From the NCBI GenBank assembly GCA_938003555.1, contig CALKXN010000240.1, positions 1 to 6,253 on the forward strand: 6,253 bases of DNA, in the 5' to 3' direction. The DNA comes from an uncultured Robiginitomaculum sp. GTDB taxonomy: Bacteria; Pseudomonadota; Alphaproteobacteria; Caulobacterales; Maricaulaceae. Of this stretch, positions 6,080 to 6,253 are shown piece by piece. The notes beneath the pieces were generated by a model. The model did not search any database. It saw only the letters and a program-made list of their open reading frames with translations, and had not been told where the DNA came from. The position numbers and the translations under genes are program-made. The first letter of the stretch is position 1, and every line of letters begins with the position of its first letter.

Positions 6080-6253
6080 CTACCGACCTAAAATTCGCCA
6101 CAGCGTATAGAGCCGTCTTTGATCTTCTTTTTCCTTAAAGTCCTTATCCATATCCGTGGCAAGGGTCACCGCATCATCAAGGCCTTCACGGTCCATTTCT
6201 TTATTTATAATATCATTTGAGCGGGCCAAACGGCCATCCAAATCGGTCATATA
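6080..6253 (-). CDS. 3' end of an unrecognised charged protein (partial)
   Basis: An open frame enters from the right edge and gives 57 residues ending in LYTLWRILGR before a TAG stop. It is rich in Asp, Glu, Lys and Arg (for example DMDKDFKEKEDQRR), predicts as helical, and shows no signal peptide, membrane segment or motif I recognise. An ATG sits at codon 2 of the visible part (6248-6250), so a complete 56-residue protein is possible. With only three bases upstream no ribosome binding site can be judged, and a truncated longer protein is more likely. The stop lies 9 bp before the start of the first VWA gene on the same strand, so the two are very probably co-transcribed. That spacing and direction are the main support for it being real. 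Its function is unknown. Confidence 0.6.
   Translation of the reverse strand, partial: YMTDLDGRLARSNDIINKEMDREGLDDAVTLATDMDKDFKEKEDQRRLYTLWRILGR

Overview
The window is one strand-coherent gene cluster. Five complete genes and the 3' end of a sixth all lie on the minus strand and are transcribed from right to left. Gaps are 9 bp, a 4-bp ATGA overlap, 30 bp, 25 bp and 46 bp, so it reads as one operon whose promoter and first gene(s) lie beyond the right edge. No stretch longer than 46 bp inside the cluster is non-coding. No tRNA, rRNA, IS element, CRISPR array or convincing terminator is visible. Positions 1-36, downstream of the last gene, hold nothing I can identify. The organism looks like a Gram-negative proteobacterium, with an envelope having a periplasm, a Sec signal peptide and TolQ-like proteins. 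The style of the sulfatase-modifying-factor (SUMF1) protein, with a DCxxCP motif just before the domain and W..Y..YL..P.G repeats, suggests an alphaproteobacterium. That placement is inference.

In transcription order: (1) the C-terminal 57 codons of an unrecognised charged protein (6080-6253); (2) a membrane-anchored VWA protein with an intact metal site (5126-6070); (3) its diverged paralogue with a degenerate metal site (4146-5129); (4) a four-helix MotA/TolQ/ExbB-family channel protein (3351-4115); (5) a 700-residue multipass protein carrying four short repeats and a SUMF1 fold domain without the catalytic cysteines (1223-3325); (6) an exported, extremely Ala/Gln/Ser-rich protein (37-1176).

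The most interesting reading is that genes 2-4 encode an ion-driven motor unit of the MotAB/TolQR/ExbBD/ZorAB superfamily. Each VWA protein starts with a basic cytoplasmic tail. Then comes one helix carrying an early Asp followed by a GAF motif, as in MotB/ExbD/TolR-type subunits, then a coiled coil, a Pro-rich linker and a periplasmic VWA domain. The VWA domain sits where MotB or ZorB would carry a peptidoglycan-binding domain. The channel protein has the expected G-T-V helix and Thr-rich final helix. By the positive-inside rule the SUMF1 domain and repeats of gene 5 also face the periplasm, and gene 6 is exported. All recognisable effector parts would therefore be on the outer side of the inner membrane. 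What the machine moves or senses cannot be told from the sequence.
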